28,242 bases of DNA, taken from NCBI GenBank assembly GCA_023450835.1, contig JAEXGM010000141.1, positions 1-28,242 of the forward strand, in the 5' to 3' direction. This DNA is from Bacillota bacterium (lineage in GTDB: Bacteria > Bacillota > Clostridia > Lachnospirales > Lachnospiraceae). How positions within the stretch are numbered: position 1 is the first letter of the stretch; every line of letters begins with the position of its first letter. Below are positions 7,982-14,715 of the stretch, one piece after another. A model generated the notes under the pieces. That model saw only the letters and a program-made list of their open reading frames with translations, made no database searches and was not told where the DNA came from. The position numbers and the translations under genes were made by a program.

Positions 7982-8335
7982 ATGGCAAAACGCGGAGGAT
8001 TTTCGGGAGGAGCAATGCCCGGCAATATGAATAATCTGATGAAGCAGGCTCAGAGAATGCAAAAGCAGATGGAAGAAAAGACAAAAGAAATCGAGGAGAA
8101 AGAATGGGAAGCATCTGCCGGCGGCGGAGCTGTAACGGTAAGAGTATCCGGTAAAAAAGAGATTTCAGGTGTAATTTTATCCAAGGAAGTAGTTGATCCC
8201 GATGATATCGAGATGCTGCAGGATCTTATCATGGCAGCAGCAAATGAAGCTCTTCGTAAGATGGAAGAGGAATCTCAATCCGTAATGGGCCAGATTACAG
8301 GCGGACTTGGAGGACTTGGTGGTTTTCCTTTCTAA
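7982..8335 (+). CDS. YbaB/EbfC nucleoid-associated protein
   Basis: Members are small dimeric DNA-binding proteins that bridge DNA and are almost always encoded between dnaX and recR. The 117-residue protein has a glycine-rich N-terminus (RGGFSGGAMPGN) and a long helix with MKQAQRMQKQMEEKTKEIEEKEWEA. The conserved core follows, with GGGAVTVRVSG and ISGVILSKEVVDPDD, ending in a glycine-rich GGLGGLGGFPF tail. The ATG has ataaggaga five to eight bases upstream. Unusually, about 470 bases separate it from recR, holding a structured leader and a 48-aa ORF. Confidence 0.94.
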   Translation: MAKRGGFSGGAMPGNMNNLMKQAQRMQKQMEEKTKEIEEKEWEASAGGGAVTVRVSGKKEISGVILSKEVVDPDDIEMLQDLIMAAANEALRKMEEESQSVMGQITGGLGGLGGFPF

Positions 8336-8351
8336 GCTTTAACGGATGAGA

Positions 8352-8543
8352 CCAGATAAGTCTGGAAACGCATATGGAATGTGATTCACAGGGGCTGTTG
8401 CAAAGGAAGCCCTGTGGAATATGACTTGCTCACACACCGATTGACCGGCATCCGGCATGATTTGTCCGTCAATCTGTGCATTGGCAAGTTATGCTCCGCA
8501 GGGCTTCTTCATATTCAACACCCTCTTAACTTTAAAGAGGAGG
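8352..8543 (+). promoter_or_regulatory. Large structured RNA leader with alternative helices ahead of a ribosome site
   Basis: Several pairings are visible by eye. A small hairpin joins 8352-8356 to 8361-8365. A 24-base arm (8406-8429) pairs along its whole length with 8484-8507, with three G-U wobbles and one mismatch. Inside it, 8439-8445 pairs with 8468-8474, extended by cac/gtg. Outside, 8396-8400 pairs with 8516-8520 and ggg with ccc. A competing hairpin, 8387-8396 with 8408-8416 (cacaggg/ccctgtg plus ct/ag, one bulged G), shares bases with the long helix, so the two cannot coexist. A final hairpin, cctctt (8522-8527) with aagagg (8535-8540), covers part of the ribosome site of the 48-aa ORF. 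This resembles a cis-acting switch. It matches no riboswitch or SRP/6S/tmRNA consensus I know. A palindromic repeat element is the alternative. Confidence 0.6.
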
Positions 8544-8550
8544 CTAAAGG

Positions 8551-8697
8551 ATGGAACAGCAGACAGATGAAATTAATAAGATTATTCACATTAAATGCAC
8601 GGAACGGGAAAAGCAGAAGGTCATCGCTGAATTATCCTCCTATCTTTATGATTATCAGTTTAACTTTATCATTGAGGAAGAGCCGTCCCATGAATAG
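8551..8697 (+). CDS. 48-residue charged small protein between ybaB and recR
   Basis: The ORF starts at ATG 8551 with a perfect gaggagg seven bases upstream and ends at TAG 8695-8697. It encodes 48 residues, beginning MEQQTDEINKIIHIKC and ending in the acidic NFIIEEEPSHE. The composition is strongly charged with one Cys, mixed helix and beta character, and no membrane segment. It reads like a small cytosolic protein with an alternating strand-helix-strand pattern. It sits directly downstream of the structured leader and about 110 bases before recR, in the same orientation. I do not recognise it. Expression is likely from its ribosome site; function is unknown. Confidence 0.65.
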   Translation: MEQQTDEINKIIHIKCTEREKQKVIAELSSYLYDYQFNFIIEEEPSHE

Positions 8698-8737
8698 ATA
8701 GTTGCTGTTGAAATAAGATTAACCATAAAACTAAAAC

Positions 8738-8766
8738 TTGAAAACATGAAAGTAATAAAGTAAGAT
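8738..8766 (+). promoter_or_regulatory. Candidate promoter of recR
   Basis: TTGAAA (8738-8743), a 17-bp spacer and TAAGAT (8761-8766) lie about 45 bases before the recR start. It would let recR be expressed independently of the dnaX-ybaB transcript and the structured leader. Confidence 0.5.
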
Positions 8767-8809
8767 TAGAGTTGAACGTATAGAAACTTTATTTTGAGAA
8801 AGAGGATGT

Positions 8810-9406
8810 ATGAATTATTACAGCAGTCAGATCAGTAAGCTAATTGAAGAATTGTCAAGGCTGCCGGGGATTGGTGCAAAAACAGCCCAAAGGCTTGCTT
8901 TTTATATTATAAATATGCCGGAGGACCAGGTAAATAATCTATCCAAGGCTATCACCTCAGCAAAAGCTAATGTAAGATATTGCAAAGAATGCTATACCTT
9001 AACGGACAGTGAGTACTGCCCCATCTGTGCCAGTGAGAAAAGGGATCACCATACCATTATGGTGGTAGAGAATCCAAGAGATCTGGCGGCTTATGAGAAG
9101 ACCGGAAGGTATGATGGCGTATATCACGTTCTTCACGGAGCAATCTCTCCCATGCTTGGCATCGGTCCCGATGAAATCAAGCTAAAAGAGTTGATTGTAA
9201 GACTGGAAGGAGATATCAAAGAGGTTATTATTGCAACGAATTCCAGCCTGGAAGGCGAGACCACAGCCATGTATATCAGTAAGCTGATTAAGCCTACGGG
9301 TATTAAGGTAAGCCGAATCGCCAGCGGTGTGCCGGTAGGAGGAGATTTGGAGTACATCGACGAGGTAACATTGCTAAGAGCTTTGGAGGGCAGAGTAGAA
9401 TTATAA
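8810..9406 (+). CDS. recR: Recombination mediator RecR
   Basis: RecR works with RecF/RecO to load RecA on gapped DNA in recombinational repair. The 198-residue protein is the standard length. It has a helix-hairpin-helix at about 12-30 (LSRLPGIGAKTAQRLAFYI), a four-cysteine zinc finger at Cys58, Cys61, Cys70 and Cys73, a Toprim domain from about residue 81 (VVENPRDLAAYEKTGRYDGV) and the C-terminal SRIASGVPVGGDLEY Walker-B-like segment. The ATG at 8810 has gaaagagg five to six bases upstream. It closes the dnaX-ybaB-recR cluster that is conserved across Firmicutes. Confidence 0.96.
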   Translation: MNYYSSQISKLIEELSRLPGIGAKTAQRLAFYIINMPEDQVNNLSKAITSAKANVRYCKECYTLTDSEYCPICASEKRDHHTIMVVENPRDLAAYEKTGRYDGVYHVLHGAISPMLGIGPDEIKLKELIVRLEGDIKEVIIATNSSLEGETTAMYISKLIKPTGIKVSRIASGVPVGGDLEYIDEVTLLRALEGRVEL

Positions 9407-9563
9407 CATATAAAAATAGGGATGTTATCCGAAAAAACGGTTCAACAACGAGTAAAAACAGTTTTACAATAGGAAAATATGCCTGGAAGCAAAGCGGGAT
9501 AAGGTTTTGAGGGAGATTAGGGGCGTTGAAGTACTTTATTTTATGATAACAAGGGAGATTGTT

Positions 9564-10799
9564 ATGAATACATCTATAAAACGATTACTAAATCTTACTT
9601 TGATCTTTGTGATAATTGTAAATCTACTGCCGCAGAATACCCTGATTATCAGTGCAGCGACCACTCATGCAGCAGTTTACGAATACTTACCCATGATAGA
9701 AGAAAAAGGAAGCATCTATTATATTCAGAGAGTGGATGGCAATGAATATTCAAATGACATCTACCGGCTGGAGGTTGCTACGGGTAATAAAACAAAGCTC
9801 GTATCATCGAAATATGATATCTTAAACATGATACTCCATAATGGTATCTTGTATTATACCATCCGCAATGGGGAGAAAGACATCGATCAGACTTATTCGG
9901 TTTCTATTGATGCCGAAGATAATCATATTGTCTGCAACGGTTACGTTCTATATCTTGATGACAGCAGTATTTACTATAACGTTTTTAAGGGGAACAATAA
10001 TAAACTATATAAAAGGGGTTATAAGAGCAAGAAAGCTGCTTTAATTTATAGCGGCAATATGACCTTTTGTTTTGTGAAAAGTTTGGATAACACATTGTAT
10101 TTTAACCAATTTAATGAAGATTCTTCAAAACTGATACTGTTCACATTGAAGCCGGGGCAGAAAAAACTGACTGTTTTGACCGCAGACAAGGTTGTACCGG
10201 AAGATCCGGAGCGGATTCCAATAGTGCCGGATCTTGTTAAAATAAACGGAGATATTTATTATCAATATGGCACATATGAGGGGTCCGGTAACTATTGGTA
10301 TGGAACGTTACTAAAATTAGATTGCATAACAAATAAAAAATCTGTTATAGCAAAGAGGACCTACGAAGACTCGATATATCATAATGACAGCAGCATTTTT
10401 TATAATGAAAACGATAATAGTGAGAAACATTATAAATATAATACAAAAACCAATAAAACCTCCTCTTACATATATAAGACCACCGGTACAGAGTCCTTTA
10501 ATATTTTGGGTGATAAAACCTATTGTGCAGAAGCGGGCGACAAAGAATGGATATCAGTTTCCCGTTTTACGTCTGGAACCAACAAAGTTAATTTGGTCAA
10601 TTCCTTTATAAAGATTTCATATAAACAAAAAAAGCAGTTTGACTATAGTGCAAGTGTAAAAAAAATTGGAGACTATCTGTTAATACCTGTAACCTGTATG
10701 GACTATAATGATACCAGCTTTGGATGGAGAGGTAGATTGGTAAGTGTCACCTGGTATGTTGCTGATACTGACGGTAAGGTACTTGGACAATTTCAGTAA
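9564..10799 (+). CDS. Secreted protein of unknown function, probable beta-propeller
   Basis: I set the start at ATG 9564, where aagggag lies eight bases upstream; the 19-codon extension to 9507 has no such site. The 411-residue product has a lysine/arginine start (MNTSIKRLLN), a hydrophobic core and an ...ISAATTHA cleavage-like region, so it should be exported. The mature part is rich in Tyr, Asn, Ser and Lys. It repeats short blocks such as GSIYYIQRVDG, GILYYTIRNGE, SSIYYNVFKG and GDIYYQYGTYEG, spaced about 40-50 residues apart. This is the pattern of DUF5050-like propellers that report on-surface interactions. No catalytic motif is visible. It ends before a strong bidirectional terminator and seems to be transcribed alone. 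The propeller call is inference from the repeated strands. Confidence 0.75.
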   Translation: MNTSIKRLLNLTLIFVIIVNLLPQNTLIISAATTHAAVYEYLPMIEEKGSIYYIQRVDGNEYSNDIYRLEVATGNKTKLVSSKYDILNMILHNGILYYTIRNGEKDIDQTYSVSIDAEDNHIVCNGYVLYLDDSSIYYNVFKGNNNKLYKRGYKSKKAALIYSGNMTFCFVKSLDNTLYFNQFNEDSSKLILFTLKPGQKKLTVLTADKVVPEDPERIPIVPDLVKINGDIYYQYGTYEGSGNYWYGTLLKLDCITNKKSVIAKRTYEDSIYHNDSSIFYNENDNSEKHYKYNTKTNKTSSYIYKTTGTESFNILGDKTYCAEAGDKEWISVSRFTSGTNKVNLVNSFIKISYKQKKQFDYSASVKKIGDYLLIPVTCMDYNDTSFGWRGRLVSVTWYVADTDGKVLGQFQ

Positions 10800-10880
10800 A
10801 TATTCATTATCTGAAGAAACAAGGTCTGGCTAAAAAAATGAAATACATGTCCTTAATTAGATACACATAAACTTTCGGTA

Positions 10881-10923
10881 AAAAACAGACTAAGGTGAGT
10901 TTTCTCTGTCTTAGTCTGTTTTT
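10881..10923. terminator. Bidirectional terminator
   Basis: A perfect 14-bp stem joins 10881-10894 (aaaaacagactaag) to 10910-10923 (cttagtctgttttt). It separates the convergent secreted-protein and ferric-reductase-like genes. Confidence 0.9.
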
Positions 10924-10975
10924 ATGGGATAATATACCGGTTTACTTTGGCATAACCACAGTCAGGGACTTATTT

Positions 10976-11692
10976 CTAAGCCACTTTGTGTATGCCTTCA
11001 TTGCGGCATTTACCTGCCTGCGCATTTCTTCTGAATTTGAGAATAAGAAGCACATAATAGGGAAGAAATACAGCGGAGTAGGTGATGATACTCAGTATGG
11101 TAGAAAAACCGCGTACATTGGCAATCAACACAATCATTATATGAACATATAGGAGTACATAAAAAGGATAAGCCAATTTTTGCAGACCCTTCCAGCTGGA
11201 TGCTTTCATTCTTTTTCTTACACCTCGAAAGGAGGTTATCATCAGCGGCAGCATAATAAGTATTAGAATCAAGGTAGTACAGGTCGCTATAAGGTAGGGC
11301 AGAGTAAGTTCCCCGGTATGTGTGAAGAGCGTTGCAAAGTAATACATTCCGTAATATATATTGTGTCCAAGGGCAAGAAAACAGCCGATAATAGATATCT
11401 CACCACGGATGGACCTTAAAGGAGCGACCCCGGGAAGCTTGGGATTAAGAACGCCCAGATACATAACGATTGCAAAAACAGCAGTGGAAAGAGAACCTCT
11501 GGAATATTGCATTACTACGTATTCCATAAACCAGTCCGGCCACCAGGAATAAATATTCAATAGATAGGAGCCAAATAAGTAGATTACGGAAGCAACGGTC
11601 AGCAAATAAAAGAAAACCGGTACTTTTCGTATTGTCTTATGAAAGGCAAGGAAGAAAAGAATAGAGCATAAAAGAGAAATAACAAATAACAT
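10976..11692 (-). CDS. Ferric-reductase-like / MsrQ-like heme membrane protein
   Basis: The ATG at 11692 is chosen because gaggagg lies seven bases upstream. The longer ORF to 11836 would run across a near-perfect promoter and its palindrome, so it is rejected. The 238-residue product is almost all membrane: about six hydrophobic segments. It shows the ferric-reductase transmembrane pattern, with a histidine in the LALGHNIYYGMYY helix and another in WKGLQKLAYPFYVLLYVHI, the usual heme-b ligand positions in the YedZ/MsrQ and ferric-reductase superfamily. The superfamily passes electrons across the membrane. No flavin or NAD domain is attached and no MsrP-like partner is adjacent, so the electron partner is unknown. 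The C-terminus is short and basic. Confidence 0.72.
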   Translation of the reverse strand: MLFVISLLCSILFFLAFHKTIRKVPVFFYLLTVASVIYLFGSYLLNIYSWWPDWFMEYVVMQYSRGSLSTAVFAIVMYLGVLNPKLPGVAPLRSIRGEISIIGCFLALGHNIYYGMYYFATLFTHTGELTLPYLIATCTTLILILIMLPLMITSFRGVRKRMKASSWKGLQKLAYPFYVLLYVHIMIVLIANVRGFSTILSIITYSAVFLPYYVLLILKFRRNAQAGKCRNEGIHKVA

Positions 11693-11719
11693 GCAGGGCC
11701 TCCTCGGATGGATTATTAG

Positions 11720-11762
11720 ATTCGCGCTAAGCGAATATTGGTTAGCTAAGGCTAACCAATAT
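11720..11762 (-). promoter_or_regulatory. Double palindrome at the transcription start of the ferric-reductase-like gene
   Basis: An 11-bp perfect inverted repeat (11735-11745 with 11752-11762, six-base centre) is followed by a second one, attcgc/gcgaat at 11720-11725 and 11731-11736. The first begins about four bases after the -10 box on the minus strand, so it spans the expected +1. It could be a repressor operator or a hairpin at the 5' end of the mRNA. Confidence 0.55.
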
Positions 11763-11765
11763 CTA

Positions 11766-11794
11766 TGTATAACTGAATCAGAGATTACTGTCAA
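11766..11794 (-). promoter_or_regulatory. Sigma-A promoter of the ferric-reductase-like gene
   Basis: On the minus strand, consensus TTGACA (11794-11789), a 17-bp spacer and TATACA (11771-11766) point at the gene whose ATG is at 11692, leaving a leader of about 65 bases. Confidence 0.82.
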
Positions 11795-12046
11795 TATATA
11801 ATTGCTAAAATCAGTCTTGTTGAGATACTTTCTCAAATGACAGGTAGTTCTAATCAGCCATTGATAATTTCCAGAAATTAATACATACTTACAGGTAATA
11901 AATATGTGGAAAATAGACGAAAATTGTAGTATGAGTTATACTTAGGGCCGGTACTTAAAGTTTTGAGACTTCTGTAAATTTATGGAAAGTTAAAAAGAAT
12001 GTATGACAGACAGAGTCGATTAATCACGAAAAAGCTGCTGTTTGTG

Positions 12047-12076
12047 TTGACGGCGGCAATCATATAGAACTATAAT
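12047..12076 (+). promoter_or_regulatory. Sigma-A promoter of the HD-GYP gene
   Basis: TTGACG (12047-12052), an 18-bp spacer and TATAAT (12071-12076) precede a leader of about 150 bases that holds the shared hairpin module. The rest of the 11837-12046 spacer shows nothing I can identify. Confidence 0.75.
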
Positions 12077-12096
12077 GTTAACTTAGCGTGAAGTAA

Positions 12097-12166
12097 GTAT
12101 GAATTATTGAAAGCATAATTCATATACAAATTTGTGCTGACGCCCAAATTCGCGGTGCGTTGGCAG
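12097..12166 (+). repeat. Leader hairpin module, copy upstream of the HD-GYP gene
   Basis: This 70-base segment aligns over its whole length with 15630-15700 upstream of the TetR gene (roughly four of five bases identical). It contains a hairpin, gtatgaattat with ataattcata and a 7-base loop. A second inverted pair is built on caaattt/aaatt around tgctgacg. It ends with ggtgcgttggcag. It starts about 15 bases after the predicted transcription start. Confidence 0.7.
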
Positions 12167-12175
12167 TGGGAAATA

Positions 12176-12222
12176 AATGCGTGCTGGCGTCAAATGTTAC
12201 GGCGTGTTGTAAGCATGGAGGT
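12176..12222 (+). repeat. Second, partial copy of the leader module leading into the ribosome site
   Basis: This copy repeats the 3' half of the module (gtgctggcgtcaaat then ggcgtgttg, aagcatggagg). It runs straight into the ggaggtggg ribosome site of the HD-GYP gene. Its end resembles the TetR leader copy (ggcagcatggaggg) more closely than the first copy does. Its own hairpin is poor. Confidence 0.55.
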
Positions 12223-12231
12223 GGGAGTGTT

Positions 12232-13491
12232 ATGCCATACGGCAATCAATATTTTTCAAATTTATATGATTTGGTGGTTTGTATGACAAGAGCTATCGAT
12301 CTGGTTAATCCGAAAGTAACCAATCACCACCAGCAGGTTGCATACCTGTCATATAATATTGCTGATGCAATGCAGCTTTCCATCGAGCAGAAACGCTCAC
12401 TTGTTATAGCTGCCCTTCTGCATGATGTAGGGGCTATTGCATTGCAGGACAATCTGGATTTTAACGAGGAGGAGCATAATGAAATAAATGACCATGCGTT
12501 TCTTGGCGCAAGGCTGTTTGCGGAATCTCCTGTTCTTAATAAAATATCTACAATCATTAAATATCACCATGTTTCCTGGAACTATGGAGAAGGGAAGCTC
12601 TATCAGGGAGAAATTGTACCGCTGCTTTCTCACATCATTCATTTTGCAGACAGAATTGCCATTCTGCCGGATAGAAATGTATACATATTAAGCCAGATAA
12701 AGACAATAAAGGAATATGCCAGAAACGGGATAAATACAAGTTTTGCTCCTGAAATTGTAGAAGCTTTTCTGCGTATATGCGACAAAGAAGCATTGTGGCT
12801 GGATTATATTTATCAGCCTATGATTTCAACGGTTCTAAATGACTTGTCTCTGGAATCTATAAAGCTAACCCTGGACGAAGTGGTTGGCGTAACTAAAATT
12901 TTCTCCCAGATTATTGACTTTAGGAGTCCCTTTACTGCCATGCATTCCACCGGAGTTGCGGCGGTTGCATCAAAGCTTGCCGAGTTGTCAGGACTATCGG
13001 AAGACGAGTGCAAGATGATGAATATAGCCGGCAATCTGCATGATATCGGTAAGCTGGCAATTCCAAGGGAGATACTTGAAAAACAGGGAAAGCTGACGAG
13101 CGAGGAATATGACATTATAAGGTCCCATAGTTTTTATACATATCGCCTCTTAAAGTCGGTAAAAGGTTTTGAGACAATTGCCCAATGGGCGGCATACCAT
13201 CATGAAAAATTAAACGGACAGGGTTATCCATTTCATCTTAAGGCAAACAGTCTTTCCTTGGGAGCACGTATTATGGCCGTTGCAGACATATATGCCGCAA
13301 TCTCCGAGGACAGGCCTTACCGTAAGGGAATGCCAAAGGAGCGGGCTATAGCTGTTCTTCAGGGAATGGCGAATAATGAAGGAATCTCTTTGGATATATG
13401 TAATCTGCTCATTGATAATATTGAATGTATTGAAAAGGCTCGAAGGGAGTCTGCTGAAAAATCGGCTTATAACTATAGTAAGATATTGTAA
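12232..13491 (+). CDS. HD-GYP domain protein with two HD domains, probable cyclic-di-GMP phosphodiesterase
   Basis: HD-GYP proteins hydrolyse cyclic-di-GMP and so tune motility and attachment. The start at ATG 12232 is set by ggaggtgggag five bases upstream; the 24-codon extension lies in the repeat leader. The 419-residue protein has an N-terminal HD-like domain with NHHQQVAYLS, LLHDVGAIALQ (His64-Asp65) and a following KYHH. A C-terminal HD-GYP domain has HSTGVAAVASKLA, NLHDIGKLAIP (His270-Asp271), IRSHSFYTYRLL, YHHEKLNGQGYP and ADIYAAISEDRPYR. All core metal ligands are present. There is no membrane segment or receiver domain, so the input signal is unknown; the N-terminal HD domain may be regulatory or a second active site. 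Confidence 0.9.
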   Translation: MPYGNQYFSNLYDLVVCMTRAIDLVNPKVTNHHQQVAYLSYNIADAMQLSIEQKRSLVIAALLHDVGAIALQDNLDFNEEEHNEINDHAFLGARLFAESPVLNKISTIIKYHHVSWNYGEGKLYQGEIVPLLSHIIHFADRIAILPDRNVYILSQIKTIKEYARNGINTSFAPEIVEAFLRICDKEALWLDYIYQPMISTVLNDLSLESIKLTLDEVVGVTKIFSQIIDFRSPFTAMHSTGVAAVASKLAELSGLSEDECKMMNIAGNLHDIGKLAIPREILEKQGKLTSEEYDIIRSHSFYTYRLLKSVKGFETIAQWAAYHHEKLNGQGYPFHLKANSLSLGARIMAVADIYAAISEDRPYRKGMPKERAIAVLQGMANNEGISLDICNLLIDNIECIEKARRESAEKSAYNYSKIL

Positions 13492-13559
13492 TAAGAATAA
13501 CGGTATAAAAGAAATAAAAGATTAAATTGCAAAAAGCATGTAAGAAAACTATAAAAAGA

Positions 13560-13657
13560 GGCTGTCGCATAATATAAAATCCAACAAGATATGGTTCAAA
13601 GATACCTGGTCAGCACCAATATTTTGTATGAAAATTTCATTTTGCGGCAGCCCTTTT
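13560..13657. terminator. Long-loop terminator between HD-GYP and ABC permease genes
   Basis: ggctgtcgca (13560-13569) pairs with tgcggcagcc (13643-13652) with one G-U pair, flanked by aaaag on the left and cctttt on the right. The loop is about 73 bases, long for a terminator. The convergent arrangement supports the role. Confidence 0.6.
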
Positions 13658-13692
13658 ATGCGTGTGCCCGGCATGGGCGCAATCTTATAGAA

Positions 13693-14715
13693 TTATAATT
13701 TCCTGTATTTTTTTAATACTATGGTATTAAAACTGCTGAGAACAATAATATAAACAAGAAGTGCCAGTACAAAGTAATAGATATCGGATAGCCCATTGCC
13801 GTATACCATCACTTTCTTAATTGCAGAACATCCATAAAATATAGGCATAATGTAGCTTAACACACCAAGGTGATAAGGCAGGGTATCAAGAGGTATCAGC
13901 CCGGAGAAGAATATTTGCGGAATAATCATGATTGGAATAAACTGCACCACCTGAAACTCTGAGTTGGCAAATATGGAGATGAATTCCCCCAGAGACACTG
14001 CGGCGATAGCAAGTAAGAGCATAATAAATATTACCCACAGTACATTTCCGTTGCTGTTTAAGCCAAGTACATAGATGCTGAACAGAACCAGAATTACCGT
14101 CTGGAGAATGGCAAAGAGACCATATCCGATGGTATATCCACCGATAACACTTCTCCTTTTAATGGGGGTCATAAGCATTCTTTCGAGGGTTCCGCTGTTG
14201 CGCTCCCGTACAAGAGCCATACCGGATATAATAAAGATGAAAAAGAAAGCAATTATTCCAAGGAAGATATACCCCATAGTCTGGAAGGTAGAATCTTCAT
14301 CTCCTCCGTATACATAATTGGTATCCAGCTTCATAGTGGGATTAAGTGATTCAAGGGCCCCCTGTATAGCTTTCATGGCTTTGCCGCTCTTACTGGAGGC
14401 CTCGTACATGGTAATGGTGGTACCTGTCTGTGACATGGAGAGGAAAGCGTCCACATCTTTGTTTTCCGTAAGATAATTATCCGGGGCAGAATCTGCCTCC
14501 GCTGTATTAAGGATATTGGCGTCCTGTTCCTTTAAAGCGGTTACAAAAGCTTCCGGCAGTTTTTGTTCGTCAATAGCAATAGTGGGTGTATAAGAAGAGT
14601 TGCCAAGCAGGAGATATATAAGGGTAAGAATTAATAAGGGAGCAAATAGCATAAGACCCATTGTACGCTTGTCTCCTAAGATTTGGCGGATAACTCTTTT
14701 TGCCAGGCTTATCAT
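13693..14715 (-). CDS. ABC-2 type transporter permease
   Basis: This is the membrane half of an ABC exporter. The 340-residue protein has one N-terminal transmembrane segment (about 20-37). A large extracytoplasmic domain of about 120 residues follows, and then a cluster of about five transmembrane segments from residue 150, including VRERNSGTLERMLMTPIKRR, the hallmark cytoplasmic loop of the ABC-2 (DrrB/YhgE-type) family. Its ATG overlaps the ATPase stop by four bases (ATGA) with ggtgagg upstream, so the two are translationally coupled. The substrate is not evident; relatives export drugs, lipids or peptides. The neighbouring divergent TetR gene suggests drug- or metabolite-induced expression. 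Confidence 0.92.
   Translation of the reverse strand: MISLAKRVIRQILGDKRTMGLMLFAPLLILTLIYLLLGNSSYTPTIAIDEQKLPEAFVTALKEQDANILNTAEADSAPDNYLTENKDVDAFLSMSQTGTTITMYEASSKSGKAMKAIQGALESLNPTMKLDTNYVYGGDEDSTFQTMGYIFLGIIAFFFIFIISGMALVRERNSGTLERMLMTPIKRRSVIGGYTIGYGLFAILQTVILVLFSIYVLGLNSNGNVLWVIFIMLLLAIAAVSLGEFISIFANSEFQVVQFIPIMIIPQIFFSGLIPLDTLPYHLGVLSYIMPIFYGCSAIKKVMVYGNGLSDIYYFVLALLVYIIVLSSFNTIVLKKYRKL

Noticed and set aside
8381..8701. A 106-residue GTG-started plus-strand frame
   Set aside because: It lies across the structured leader, has no ribosome site, and is out of frame with the well-supported 48-aa ORF that it overlaps.
11693..11836. 48-codon N-terminal extension of the ferric-reductase-like protein
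   Set aside because: It crosses a near-consensus promoter and palindrome, while an ideal ribosome site precedes the internal ATG at 11692.
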